A stretch of 64,000 bases of DNA. Source: Nocardia bovistercoris (GTDB lineage: Bacteria > Actinomycetota > Actinomycetes > Mycobacteriales > Mycobacteriaceae). The notes under the pieces were generated by a model that saw nothing but the letters and a program-made list of their open reading frames with translations, did no database searches and was not told the DNA's origin. The position numbers were made by a program, and so were the translations under genes. The stretch spans positions 375,917-439,916 of the forward strand of contig NZ_JADMLG010000003.1 of the NCBI RefSeq assembly GCF_015674855.1, read 5' to 3'. Shown piece by piece: positions 54,184 through 62,539 of the stretch. Position 1 is the stretch's first letter; each line of letters begins with the position of its first letter.

Positions 54184-54834
54184 ATGACGCAGTCGACGCC
54201 GACCACGACCGAGAAGACCGAGCCGGAAACGATTTCGGAGACCGACGCACCGAAAAACGTACCCTCGGATGACGCGGACACGACCACCGAGAACGAATCC
54301 GACTCCATCGCAACCGGTTCGCCTTCCACACCGGCGCCCGACCGACGCGGGTTACTGCTTCGTCTCGCCCTGACCCGTGTCCTGCCTGCGGCCCTGCTGA
54401 TCCTCACCACCGTGGCCGCGGTCGTATTCGGCTGGAAAGACCGCAACCACAACGAAGTCGACCGCGCCACCACCGAAGCGGCGGCCGCCGCGCGGCACTA
54501 CGCCGTCGCCCTCACCACGATCGACGCGGACCGCATCGACGAGAGCTTCGCGGCCATCCGCGACGGCGCAACCGGCGAATTCGCCGACATGTACACCCGG
54601 TCCTCCGACCAGCTGAAACCGCTGCTGCTGCAAGCCCGCTCCAAGAGCGTCGGCCACGTCGTCGACAGCGGCGTCCGGTCCGCGTCCGAGGATCGCGTGG
54701 TCGTCCTGCTGTTCGTCGACGCCGAGATCAGCAACACCTCCGCGCCCGAACCCGGGACCGACCGCAGCAGGCTGGCGATCACGATGCGCAAGGTCGGTGA
54801 CCGCTGGCTGGCCGAGAAGGTCGACGTCGCGTAG
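54184..54834 (+). CDS. Mce-associated membrane protein
   Basis: A 216-residue protein. Residues 1-55 are Thr/Glu/Asp-rich and disordered, a membrane helix follows (ALLILTTVAAVVFGW, about 70-85), then a 130-residue extracytoplasmic domain like those encoded at 4380 and 5555 (ARHYAVALTTIDADRID, FVDAEISN). It probably stabilises the Mce complex. ATG 54184 has GAGGGA. It ends 15 bases from the convergent AraC gene. Confidence 0.85.
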   Translation: MTQSTPTTTEKTEPETISETDAPKNVPSDDADTTTENESDSIATGSPSTPAPDRRGLLLRLALTRVLPAALLILTTVAAVVFGWKDRNHNEVDRATTEAAAAARHYAVALTTIDADRIDESFAAIRDGATGEFADMYTRSSDQLKPLLLQARSKSVGHVVDSGVRSASEDRVVVLLFVDAEISNTSAPEPGTDRSRLAITMRKVGDRWLAEKVDVA

Positions 54835-54848
54835 GTGTCGAAAGCGGT

Positions 54849-55871
54849 TCATGGCGGATCGCCGCCTGCGACGACATCGGCCGTGCCTACGGAAGTGCGC
54901 ATGGTTCGGGGCGTGGTGCCGGTCCAGGTGCGGAACGCGCGGTAGAAGGAGTTGGTGTCGTCGTATCCGAGCAGGTAGGCGATTTCGGCGGGGCTGAGAT
55001 CGGCGCGGTCGAGGTAGTGGGTGGCGAGGGTGCGGCGGGTGTCGGCGAGGACGTCCTTGTAGGTGGTCCCTTCGTCGCGCAGTTGTCGTTGCAGGGTTCG
55101 TTGGCTGACGGCGAGCCGGTTGGTGACCGTTGTCATGGAACTGTCTCCCGCGGGCAGCATTTCGGTGAGCGCGGCGCGCACCCGGTCGGTCACCGAGGCG
55201 CTCGCCTCGAGGTCGGACAGCCTGCGGCGCAGTTCCGGGGCGAAGAAACGCCACATCTGTTCATTCTCGGTGAGGAAGACGCGGTCGGCGTCGGCGCGGG
55301 AGAACCGGACGGCGTAGGTGTTCCCGGCGATGACGGGCGCGCCGAAATAGTGTTCGAGTTCGTGTCGGTCGATGGGCGGCACGGGAACCACCACGCCGGT
55401 GGGGCGGATGTGCCTGCGGGTGCCGATGCGGGCCAGCGCAACCCAGAAGACCAGTTCGGACATGGTCAGCACATCGGGCGGACGCGGCCCGTCGGGCCAG
55501 TGGCAGGTGACGGTGAGCCCCGCCGCGTCGCTCGCCACGCCGATACGCAGCGGGCCGATCAGGGGTTTGAACTCGGCGATACGGCGCGCCGCGAGAGCTA
55601 GATCCGGGCTGCACAGCGCGGCCAGGATCGGTGGGCTGAATATCTCGACCGACAGCGCCTTGCCGACCTCGACGGCGAGGTTGCGGTCACCGGCCTCGGC
55701 TTCAAGGGCCGACCACAGCCGGTAGTACTCCGCCGGGGTCAGCGCGACGGGGGCGCTGCCGAACATTCCCTCGGGCAGGCGCGCCCTTCGCAGCACCGTG
55801 GCCGGTGAAAGCCGCAGATCGTGGATGAAAGCCTTCACCGCCGGGTCGACGGAGAATCGCTCACCGGTCAT
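54849..55871 (-). CDS. AraC-family regulator (arabinose-binding-like N-domain)
   Basis: A 340-residue protein. The large N-terminal domain (about 15-205) is of the type found in AraC regulators of lipid and hydrocarbon genes. The C-terminal double HTH shows TTVTNRLAVSQRTLQRQLRDEGTTYKDVLADTR and SPAEIAYLLGYDDTNSFYRAFRTWTG. It converges with the mce operon and is divergent from no gene: the SDR upstream runs the same way. It may control the SDR or the mce region in response to a fatty ligand. Confidence 0.88.
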   Translation of the reverse strand: MTGERFSVDPAVKAFIHDLRLSPATVLRRARLPEGMFGSAPVALTPAEYYRLWSALEAEAGDRNLAVEVGKALSVEIFSPPILAALCSPDLALAARRIAEFKPLIGPLRIGVASDAAGLTVTCHWPDGPRPPDVLTMSELVFWVALARIGTRRHIRPTGVVVPVPPIDRHELEHYFGAPVIAGNTYAVRFSRADADRVFLTENEQMWRFFAPELRRRLSDLEASASVTDRVRAALTEMLPAGDSSMTTVTNRLAVSQRTLQRQLRDEGTTYKDVLADTRRTLATHYLDRADLSPAEIAYLLGYDDTNSFYRAFRTWTGTTPRTMRTSVGTADVVAGGDPP

Positions 55872-55968
55872 GCCGCGATCCTCTCGAATGGGTTCGTACG
55901 GGTCAGCGTGATTCTATTCGGGCGGCGCCCGCTCGCGACGCCTCCGCGAGTCACACCGAAAATCGCTT

Positions 55969-56805
55969 TCAGCCCTTGGGAATTCCGGCGGCGCGCTGGA
56001 TCACCGCGTCGAAGGTGCGGTCGGGTAGGGCGCCGTGCAGGAAGATCAGCGGTTTGGCGCCGTACCCGACCGCGTACCGGGTGCGCGGGCGTCGGGCGGT
56101 GACGGCCTTCCCGATGGTCTTGCCGATCAATTCCGGCGGGGAGGAACGCTTGTCGGTCGACTCCGCGGTCAACCAATCCGCGATCGCGTTGCCCTGCGGC
56201 GCGTAGGGCCCTGTGCCGGAGACCGCGCGCACCTTGTCGGCGGCGATCCGCGGCCATTCGGTGCGGATGCCGCCCGGTTCGATGACGATCACGTCGATAC
56301 CGAACCGCGCGACCTCCATCCGCAGACAATCACTGAGCGCCTCCAGCGCGAATTTGGTGGCGTGATACCACGCACCGAGCGGCGTCGCGATCTTGCCGCC
56401 CATCGAGGTGACATTGACGATTTTCCCGAACCGCTGCGCACGCATGGCGGGCAGCACCAATTGCGTCAGGCGCGCCGCACCGAAGACATTGACGTCGAAC
56501 TGCGCGCGCGCCTCATCCATCGGCACGTCCTCGAGTGCACCGTATGAACCGTAGCCCGCATTGTTGACCAGGACATCGATCCTTCCGGTCTCCGCGAGAA
56601 TCTTCTCGACACCCTCCCGCATGGACGCGTCGACGGTGACATCCATCGAAATCGGGCGTATGCCGGACTCGGCCAGCGGCGCCATCCGCTCGACGCGCCG
56701 GGCGGCGGCATAGACGGTGAATCCCGCCTCCCGCAGCGCTATGGCGGTGGATTCACCGATACCGGAGGAAGCGCCGGTCACCAAAGCCACTCTGATCGTC
56801 GACAT
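55969..56805 (-). CDS. Short-chain dehydrogenase/reductase
   Basis: A 278-residue SDR. The nucleotide motif TGASSGIGESTA is at about 9-20, NNAGYGSYG and the active-site segment with SMGGK and WYHATKFALE (Tyr-x3-Lys) follow. It resembles classical SDRs acting on lipids, retinoids or sterols. ATG 56805 has AGGAAA upstream; GTG 56811 would add two residues. It lies about 100 bases upstream of the AraC gene on the same strand. Confidence 0.88.
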   Translation of the reverse strand: MSTIRVALVTGASSGIGESTAIALREAGFTVYAAARRVERMAPLAESGIRPISMDVTVDASMREGVEKILAETGRIDVLVNNAGYGSYGALEDVPMDEARAQFDVNVFGAARLTQLVLPAMRAQRFGKIVNVTSMGGKIATPLGAWYHATKFALEALSDCLRMEVARFGIDVIVIEPGGIRTEWPRIAADKVRAVSGTGPYAPQGNAIADWLTAESTDKRSSPPELIGKTIGKAVTARRPRTRYAVGYGAKPLIFLHGALPDRTFDAVIQRAAGIPKG

Positions 56806-57270
56806 AGTCACATTTCCTGTCTGATCGGTTGCGCCCGAACACCATTCGCGCTCGATGTCGCATCGGAAGAACTGGGCCGCGGTCGGGCGGAAGTCGCTCC
56901 CGAACCGGCGACCACCACATTACGAACGTCGACCCGCCCGATCACTAGCGCGACGCGCCACTCCGCTCGCAGGACGCGCCAACTTCTCGCCGACCACCGC
57001 ACACCCCCGGTCCCGAGAAACAGGCAGCGGCGCGAAACCACCGGTCGTCTTCTACGATGTCGATCATTCGAGAGACAGACGGATTTTCGGTCACGTCGTA
57101 AGTTCTTTCTCGTTGTCGCGCAATCCGACAACCACATTCGTGGTGAGCGATCGACGGGAATCGAAAGGATTGCGCGGCATCCCATTTCAATTCATTCGAC
57201 CGGTTCGGTCGAAGCTCACCGCGAAGCTCCGCCGGATTCGCCCGTGGAGCGCCGCGCGAAAGGGGATACC
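56806..57270. other. Intergenic region with palindrome before the AAA+/HORMA-like operon
   Basis: 465 bases without a supported gene. TTCGACCG-GTT-CGGTCGAA (57195-57213) is a perfect inverted repeat with 8-bp arms, about 58 bases before GTG 57271, and could be an operator for the operon. AT-richer stretches with TACGAT (near 57053) and around 57100-57135 may hold promoters. A longer start at GTG 57244 for the next gene cannot be excluded. Confidence 0.45.
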
Positions 57271-57696
57271 GTGCTGGCCGAGCTTGCGATCGTGGCGGTG
57301 CAGGGCGTGTCGACCGTCCTCACCGACCGCTTCCTCAATCGGGGCGACACCTCGGCGTCGATCCGTTCGGTGCTGACCGACTTGGCCGAGATCAAGGAGT
57401 TGCAGGCCCAGGACCGGGCGACACTCGTCGAGCTGCGGCATTTGACGGCGCGGGTCCTGGCGCGGACCGACGGGCTCGAGATCAGCCGCCGCGAGATCTG
57501 CTTCGTGCCGACGCCGAACACCCCGGACGTGCACGCCGCCCTGCTGAACCTGGAACTCGAGATCAGCAGACTCGAGGCAGAAATACACCCTCCGGTCGCC
57601 CAGGCGCATATCCGCTCGGACGCGCGGGCGAGCATCTTCTACCAGCTCGACGAGGAGATCGCGAACCTGCGCAGCGGCAGGGAGACCGGGCGATGA
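57271..57696 (+). CDS. Small helical protein of the AAA+/HORMA-like operon
   Basis: A 141-residue protein of unknown family. It has an N-terminal hydrophobic helix (VLAELAIVAVQGVSTVLTDRFL) that may be amphipathic or membrane-associated. Two long helices follow (SIRSVLTDLAEIKELQAQDRA, VHAALLNLELEISRLEAEIH) with coiled-coil character. AAAGGGG lies six bases before GTG 57271. It overlaps the ATPase gene by ATGA, so it is a partner of that machine, perhaps its membrane tether or substrate. Confidence 0.65.
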   Translation: MLAELAIVAVQGVSTVLTDRFLNRGDTSASIRSVLTDLAEIKELQAQDRATLVELRHLTARVLARTDGLEISRREICFVPTPNTPDVHAALLNLELEISRLEAEIHPPVAQAHIRSDARASIFYQLDEEIANLRSGRETGR

Positions 57697-58571
57697 CCGT
57701 GGTTTCCGAGCGTTTCGCCGCGGCGGTCCGCGAACACCTGGTGCTGAGCCTGGTGAATCTGTCGGTACACCCGGTGGTCATGGGCATCTTCGGGCCACCC
57801 GGTGAGGGGAAGACCTTCCAGCTGCGCAAGATCCTCGACGGTCTCGCGGTGCGGACGGTGTCGATCAGCGCGGCGGACTTCGAGAGCGAGCGGGCGGGCG
57901 CACCGGGCAAGGACCTGCTCGCCGCATACGTCGACGCCGCGAGGGAGATCCGCGCCAAACGGCCGACCTGCCTCGTCATCGACGATATCGACACCACCGT
58001 CGGCGAATGGGAGAACAACACCGGCACGGTGAATCACCAGCAGGTACTCGCGCAGCTGATGCACCTGGCCGATCGGCCCTGCGACATCGAACGGGTCGGG
58101 CGGATCGAGCGCGTGCCGATCTTCGTGACCGGCAACGATTTCGGCAAACTGTATCCGCCGCTGCGGCGGCCGGGTCGCATGACGGTGCTGCACTGGTCAC
58201 CCACCGGTGAGGAGCGCCGATCGGTGGTCGCCGCGATCCTGGTCGGACTCGTCGAGCCGAATATCGTCGGGAGTCTGCTGGCCAGTTATCCGCTGCACCC
58301 GGTTTCGTTCTTCGCCGAGCTGCGCTCCACGCTGGTCCGCTCCGGCGCGGCGACCGTCATCCAACGGCTGGCCGATGACCTCGCCCTGATCTCCGGGGAG
58401 GGCGACCGCTTCCGCGGGCACCTACAGGCGGCGATGCGGCGCGGACTCGACCCCATCGCCGTCGAACAGGCCGCCGCCACGCTGCACGAGCAGCACCAGG
58501 CCGCCAACCGCGCCTACCTCACCCCGACCTACCTCGCTCCAACTCCGACTCTCAGTCAGGTGATCGAATGA
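57693..58571 (+). CDS. AAA+ ATPase (TRIP13/rubisco-activase-like)
   Basis: A 292-residue single-domain AAA+ protein. Walker A GPPGEGKT (34-41), Walker B CLVIDDID (Asp97-98), sensor-1 Asn148 in FVTGNDF and arginine-finger region LRRPGRM (158-163) are all intact, so an active hexamer is expected. Size and motif style fit Pch2/TRIP13-like remodellers, which unfold HORMA proteins, and the coupled downstream gene encodes a HORMA-like product. The C-terminal segment EQHQAANRAYLTPTYLAPTP is short and flexible. Confidence 0.8.
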   Translation: MTVVSERFAAAVREHLVLSLVNLSVHPVVMGIFGPPGEGKTFQLRKILDGLAVRTVSISAADFESERAGAPGKDLLAAYVDAAREIRAKRPTCLVIDDIDTTVGEWENNTGTVNHQQVLAQLMHLADRPCDIERVGRIERVPIFVTGNDFGKLYPPLRRPGRMTVLHWSPTGEERRSVVAAILVGLVEPNIVGSLLASYPLHPVSFFAELRSTLVRSGAATVIQRLADDLALISGEGDRFRGHLQAAMRRGLDPIAVEQAAATLHEQHQAANRAYLTPTYLAPTPTLSQVIE

Positions 58572-59098
58572 GAACCTACGCCTACGCCGCGACCCGCACC
58601 CGAACCGAAGCCGTCGTCGACCAGTTCGACATCTTCCTGCAGTACGCCGGACTACCCGAAGCCGACCGGACGAAAGTCCTCGACGTGGTGGCACGGCGGT
58701 GGATCGAGAAGGTGGGCGTGTACCTGCTCGAAGCGGGCAAGCGGGTGCTCGAGGTCGCCGTGGAGATCGACTGGCCGCGCCACGACGACTTCGCCGCCAT
58801 CAGCCCCGTCATCAACACCGACCTGCCCGGATGGGAGTCCGGGGCGGCCCCGGAGATCCGCACTCTCGGACACCGCTTCGGCGGCAAGGCCCGCGAGTCC
58901 GGGCAGACACCCCAGCACTGGGTACTGTTCACCACCGAGATCCGCACCGACGCCGAATTGCACCGCAAGCGTTGCACGGAGGCGGGCTACCTCTACCGAG
59001 GCGGTGTGCCGGACTGGCGGAACGCACCGGTCCGCCGCGACAACATGCAACTGCTCGACCTGGAGGAAGTCAACATCTCCATCGCCGAGGCATGGTGA
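58568..59098 (+). CDS. Possible bacterial HORMA-like protein
   Basis: A 176-residue soluble protein. It opens with a strand of alternating Thr (ATRTRTEAVV), then helices around FDIFLQYAGLPEADRTKVLDVV, a strand-rich middle (RVLEVAVEIDW) and a C-terminal segment GYLYRGGVPDWRNAPVRRDN that could be the mobile safety belt. This order recalls bacterial HORMA family 1 proteins, whose gene neighbours are TRIP13-like ATPases. No cyclic-nucleotide synthase or nuclease lies beside it, so the role would differ from CBASS. The family call is tentative. Confidence 0.45.
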   Translation: MRTYAYAATRTRTEAVVDQFDIFLQYAGLPEADRTKVLDVVARRWIEKVGVYLLEAGKRVLEVAVEIDWPRHDDFAAISPVINTDLPGWESGAAPEIRTLGHRFGGKARESGQTPQHWVLFTTEIRTDAELHRKRCTEAGYLYRGGVPDWRNAPVRRDNMQLLDLEEVNISIAEAW

Positions 59099-59137
59099 CG
59101 GTCAACCGGTTTCGGCCGCCGTGCGGTCGAGCGGTGC

Positions 59138-59173
59138 GTGCGCGGCGTGCGCGGCGTGCGCGGCGTGCGCGAG
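59138..59173. repeat. 9-bp tandem repeat
   Basis: GTGCGCGGC occurs three times in a row (59138-59164), followed by a partial fourth unit, in the gap between the HORMA-like and PPOX-fold genes. Confidence 0.8.
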
Positions 59174-59229
59174 CGTCGACGTGGTGCCCCGTCGGGAATA
59201 GCACCGTCGGCCGTGGCGTTCGAAGGCGC

Positions 59230-59661
59230 ATGCCGAAACCCTTCACAGAGGCCGAGCGTCAGGAATTTCTCGCGGGCACACACGTCGCCGTGTTGTCCGT
59301 GGCCGCGAACGACGGTCGCCCGCCGGTGGCCGTGCCGATCTGGTACGACTACACCCCGGGCGGCGACATCAGGATCAATACCGGTAGCGCGCGCCGCAAG
59401 GCGCGGCTCATCAGGGAGGCCGGGGCGGTGACCGTCACGGTGCAGCGCGAAGAACTGCCGTACCAGTACGTGATCGTCGAGGGCACCGTCGTCGATGCCG
59501 CGACACCCGCTCCCCTGGACGCACGGGTGAGCATCGCCACCCGCTACCTCGGCCCGGATGGAGGTCGCGCCTTCGCCGAGGGCATGGACGGCAATACCTC
59601 CGTACTGTTCACCATCCGCCCCGACCGCTGGATCTCCCAGGACTACTCGGGCGACCTCTGA
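59230..59661 (+). CDS. PPOX-fold (pyridoxamine oxidase/F420-type) protein
   Basis: A 143-residue split-barrel flavin or F420-binding protein. FLAGTHVAVLSVAANDGRPPVAVPIWYDY and KARLIREAGAVTVTVQRE are typical of actinobacterial F420- or FMN-dependent PPOX-fold enzymes. The substrate is not predictable. ATG 59230 with AAGG just before is the best start. It converges with the secreted-protein gene across a strong hairpin. Confidence 0.82.
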   Translation: MPKPFTEAERQEFLAGTHVAVLSVAANDGRPPVAVPIWYDYTPGGDIRINTGSARRKARLIREAGAVTVTVQREELPYQYVIVEGTVVDAATPAPLDARVSIATRYLGPDGGRAFAEGMDGNTSVLFTIRPDRWISQDYSGDL

Positions 59662-59678
59662 CGGACGAAGACAGCGGT

Positions 59679-59709
59679 CCGCGTCGAGGGACCGAGCCCC
59701 TCGACGCGG
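59679..59709. terminator. Bidirectional hairpin terminator
   Basis: A perfect 12-bp stem (59679-59690 with 59698-59709) and a 7-base loop sit between the convergent PPOX-fold and secreted-protein genes. Confidence 0.75.
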
Positions 59710-59725
59710 TTCACTACCGTGAGGA

Positions 59726-60142
59726 TCAGACGATTCGGACGTTCATCGTGTACGAGGCGTCGTTCCACTTCGACATGACAGTCAGGTGGTAGGTGCCCGT
59801 GGCCGGAAGCTGGAACTGGCTCACGGGGGTGTCGGTGGGATACGGCCTGCCGTACGGATCGGTCATCTCGACGAGCGCGGTGCCCGGTGCGGCGGTGTAG
59901 TGCGAGATGACCTCGACGGTCATCAGTTGCCCCGCGCGGGCATCGAGCACCCAGACGTCGGTGTAGCCGCGGTTGATGTAGCCGCCGACGGTGCCGTGGT
60001 CGGTGCCGGGCGCGAACTTGATCTCGGCGTAGACCCCGCTGGCGTTCGCCGCGCCCGCGCCCGCGGTGACGACGAAGAAGGCCGCCGCGATCGCCGCCAT
60101 GGCGAAGGCCGCTTTGCGAAGGGTGTGCAGAAGGGCGGACAT
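59726..60142 (-). CDS. Secreted small beta-sandwich protein
   Basis: A 138-residue protein with a Sec signal peptide (AAFAMAAIAAAFFVVTAGAGAANA, cleavage near residue 34). The mature domain of about 100 residues is beta-rich (TVEVISHYTAAPGTALVEM, PATGTYHLTVMS), like prepeptidase C-terminal or carbohydrate-binding jelly rolls. GGAGG precedes ATG 60142. It has no Cys pair. It is probably an extracellular binding protein of unknown ligand. Confidence 0.75.
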   Translation of the reverse strand: MSALLHTLRKAAFAMAAIAAAFFVVTAGAGAANASGVYAEIKFAPGTDHGTVGGYINRGYTDVWVLDARAGQLMTVEVISHYTAAPGTALVEMTDPYGRPYPTDTPVSQFQLPATGTYHLTVMSKWNDASYTMNVRIV

Positions 60143-60263
60143 GATGCCTCCGTTGTTCTGGGTGGTAACCGATGCCGGTGCTTGAAATAGCCTGCGGCAC
60201 AGCACTTACCAGATTCTTTCAGTCCTCTGAAAATGATTACGCACCCTCATGACCGCCGAACGT

Positions 60264-61334
60264 TCACGCGGTGGTCGACTGGTCGATGTCGGTTCGTCGG
60301 ACGTCGGCGATGTCGAGGACGAGGTCGGGGCCGTATGCCGTGGCAGGCGTCTGGAATCCGGGGGTGGCCTGCCCATTCGAGACGCGTTGCAGGAGCAAGC
60401 GGGCGGCGCGCGCGGTGAAGTCGTAGGCTTCCGGTCCGCTCAGAGTGGCCGTGGCGGTCCGGCCGTCGGGGGTGCTCGCACGCGCCCACGCGTAGCTGGA
60501 TCCTTCGGCAAGTTGCTCGGGGGTTGGGCCGGCGGGCAGTCTGCGGATGAGCGCGTTCATGGTGGCGTGCCAGGCCGCGGAGTCGAACACGAAGGGCAGG
60601 CGGGGCGCGAGGCGCATGAGGGTGGCCACCGGGCCGGGAAGTACCGCGTAGGTGTCGATGTCGGGGATGCCGGTCGAGTGGCCCGCGGTGCACAGATCGG
60701 CGCGCCACGGGTTGGTGACCGCGGTTTTCGGTCCCTGCCCGAAATCGACGGTGAGCCTGCGGGCGGCGGCGCGTTGGGGAATCAGCTCACCACCCGCGCG
60801 GCGCACACCTTCGTGGGCGAGATCGCGGAGCAGGGTCGCCGCGGTCCCGCGCGACAGTCCGCCGACCGTGTGGAACGCGAGTTCGAGGTGCGTCGCGTCG
60901 GGCAGGCCGCGGTGTACGTGCACGGCGAGGCAGTCGGTGGGCACGACGCCGAATCCCGCGCCGGGCAACAGCATGACGCCCGCCCGCACGGCCTGCTCGT
61001 GATAGGTCTCGCACTGCTGGAACTCGGGGACCTCCCCGGCCAGATCCAGGTAGTGGGTCCCGGTCGCCAGGCAGGCACGAATCAAACGCGGCGCGGTCGC
61101 GTGAAAGGGACCGGCACAGTTCAGCACCACGTCGACATCGGCGAGACCCGCTTCGACGGCGGCGGGATCATCCAGGCCGAAAACCCGACTCGGCAACGAC
61201 ATTCGCTCGCCCATGGCGGCGACCTCGCGCGCGTCGCGTCCGGCCAGGACGGGACTCAGCCCAGCCGAGACCGCCTCGTCCGCGCACAGCCGACCGATGT
61301 ATCCGGTGGCCCCGTAGATCAGCGCCGTGGTCAC
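60264..61334 (-). CDS. Saccharopine-dehydrogenase-like NAD(P)-binding reductase
   Basis: A 356-residue protein with an N-terminal Rossmann fold (TALIYGATGYIGRLCADEA) and segments VDVVLNCAGPF and HYLDLAGEVPEF that are typical of the saccharopine-dehydrogenase/trans-acting enoyl reductase family. In actinomycetes these often reduce lipid or polyketide substrates. The GTG start at 61334 has GGAGGT and overlaps the SRPBCC stop (GTGA), so the two act in one pathway. The substrate is unknown. Confidence 0.85.
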   Translation of the reverse strand: MTTALIYGATGYIGRLCADEAVSAGLSPVLAGRDAREVAAMGERMSLPSRVFGLDDPAAVEAGLADVDVVLNCAGPFHATAPRLIRACLATGTHYLDLAGEVPEFQQCETYHEQAVRAGVMLLPGAGFGVVPTDCLAVHVHRGLPDATHLELAFHTVGGLSRGTAATLLRDLAHEGVRRAGGELIPQRAAARRLTVDFGQGPKTAVTNPWRADLCTAGHSTGIPDIDTYAVLPGPVATLMRLAPRLPFVFDSAAWHATMNALIRRLPAGPTPEQLAEGSSYAWARASTPDGRTATATLSGPEAYDFTARAARLLLQRVSNGQATPGFQTPATAYGPDLVLDIADVRRTDIDQSTTA

Positions 61335-61810
61335 GCCGACCTCCGCACAGCCGTCTCCACCAGAGCTTCGAGCCAACGCTGATGCTGCCGATGCAGGCCG
61401 CGCCGCATGGCGGGCGCCAACAGCCGCGCCGCCGTCCCGCGCTGGACCTCTTCGGTCACGACGTGACAACCGCCGTCCTCGGTCGGCGTGAGCTCCCAAC
61501 GGTGGTAACCCGTCGACCCCAAAGCCGCTCCATCCCAAGCCAACCGACGCGCGGGCACGAATTCCCGCACCGTGCTGGACACCCTGAGCCCGAAGGTCGT
61601 CCACCGGAATGTCACACCGTCGGAAAGATCCCGGCCGCCGGGAACGACGACGGCGCGGGAGTTGGAATACCAAGTGGGCCAAGCGGTCGCCGCGACGAGC
61701 ACCGGCCACAGCTCCTCGGCGGCCACGGTCGTGAAGATCTCGTTGCGGGCGTGGACAGCACATTCGGGCGGTGTGAGCCCCGGAGGCCATCGGTCGGTCG
61801 TGTTGTTCAT
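61331..61810 (-). CDS. SRPBCC (START-like) domain protein
   Basis: A 159-residue helix-grip protein: ARNEIFTTVAAEELWPVLVAATAWPTWYSNSR, GVTFRWTTFGLRVSSTVREF and a long C-terminal helix. Such proteins bind hydrophobic ligands or act as polyketide cyclases. AGGA precedes ATG 61810. It is coupled to the downstream reductase, perhaps presenting it with a ligand. Confidence 0.85.
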   Translation of the reverse strand: MNNTTDRWPPGLTPPECAVHARNEIFTTVAAEELWPVLVAATAWPTWYSNSRAVVVPGGRDLSDGVTFRWTTFGLRVSSTVREFVPARRLAWDGAALGSTGYHRWELTPTEDGGCHVVTEEVQRGTAARLLAPAMRRGLHRQHQRWLEALVETAVRRSA

Positions 61811-61893
61811 CGAGAGTCCTTCGAGCGCGGACAGGAGCGCGCGGCTCCCGCCTTCGGTGAATGATGAGGTTGTCGTGAGTTCGGCCTGCGCGA

Positions 61894-62469
61894 TCAGGAC
61901 GACCGCTCGGGACCGTCCCGATCGGCTCCCGCGATGAGCAGCGCGACACCGCGGCGCAGCAGCCGCCGGGGCACATCGGGATCGGACAGGTCGGCTTCCA
62001 GACCGCGCGCGAAAGCCAACAGGAGTTCGGCCAGCTCCGGCCCGTCCGCCTCGGGACGAGCCGCGGTCACCGTGGCCGCGAGCAGGTTTCGCATCGCGAC
62101 GTCGTAGTCGCCGATCAGGTCGGCCAGCAGGCGGGCATCGGGCCCGAGCAGTTCGGCCGCGTGCGCGGGGCTGTCGCGCCACAGCCCGAGAACCATCTCG
62201 AGTTTCGCGTCGAGGATGCCGACCAACCGCTCGGCCATACCGCCCGGGACGACCGCCGCGGCGCGGGCGCGCGCCGACGAGGCGTCCAACAGCCGGGCGC
62301 CGAGGCGGCGATAGGCATCATCCTTGCCCCGCACGTACTGGTAGACCGCCGGACGGGACATCCCCGCCTCCCGCGCGATGTCGTCCATCGTCGTGCGCCG
62401 CACCCCGTGCCGGGTGAAGCACACGTAGGCCGCGTCCAGGATCTGCTCGATCCTCCCCTCTTCCGACAT
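61894..62469 (-). CDS. TetR-family regulator of the reductase/SRPBCC operon
   Basis: A 191-residue regulator. Its HTH (about 22-52) reads TMDDIAREAGMSRPAVYQYVRGKDD. It is the first gene of the minus-strand unit, 83 bases before the SRPBCC gene. The palindrome at 62471-62502 directly upstream of its start is a clear candidate for autoregulation and control of the whole unit. Confidence 0.88.
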   Translation of the reverse strand: MSEEGRIEQILDAAYVCFTRHGVRRTTMDDIAREAGMSRPAVYQYVRGKDDAYRRLGARLLDASSARARAAAVVPGGMAERLVGILDAKLEMVLGLWRDSPAHAAELLGPDARLLADLIGDYDVAMRNLLAATVTAARPEADGPELAELLLAFARGLEADLSDPDVPRRLLRRGVALLIAGADRDGPERSS

Positions 62470-62470
62470 G

Positions 62471-62502
62471 CTGACAATCTTTGCACAGAATGTCAGATTG
62501 TC
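62471..62502. promoter_or_regulatory. TetR operator candidate (TGACA-N14-TGTCA)
   Basis: CTGACA (62471-62476) pairs with TGTCAG (62491-62496), and GACAATCT (62473-62480) pairs with AGATTGTC (62495-62502), two nested inverted repeats. The site touches the TetR start codon on the minus strand, so binding would block transcription or initiation. Confidence 0.65.
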
Positions 62503-62539
62503 CAAGCAGGGCGTTCCCGACCGCACAACGGGCCGGATA

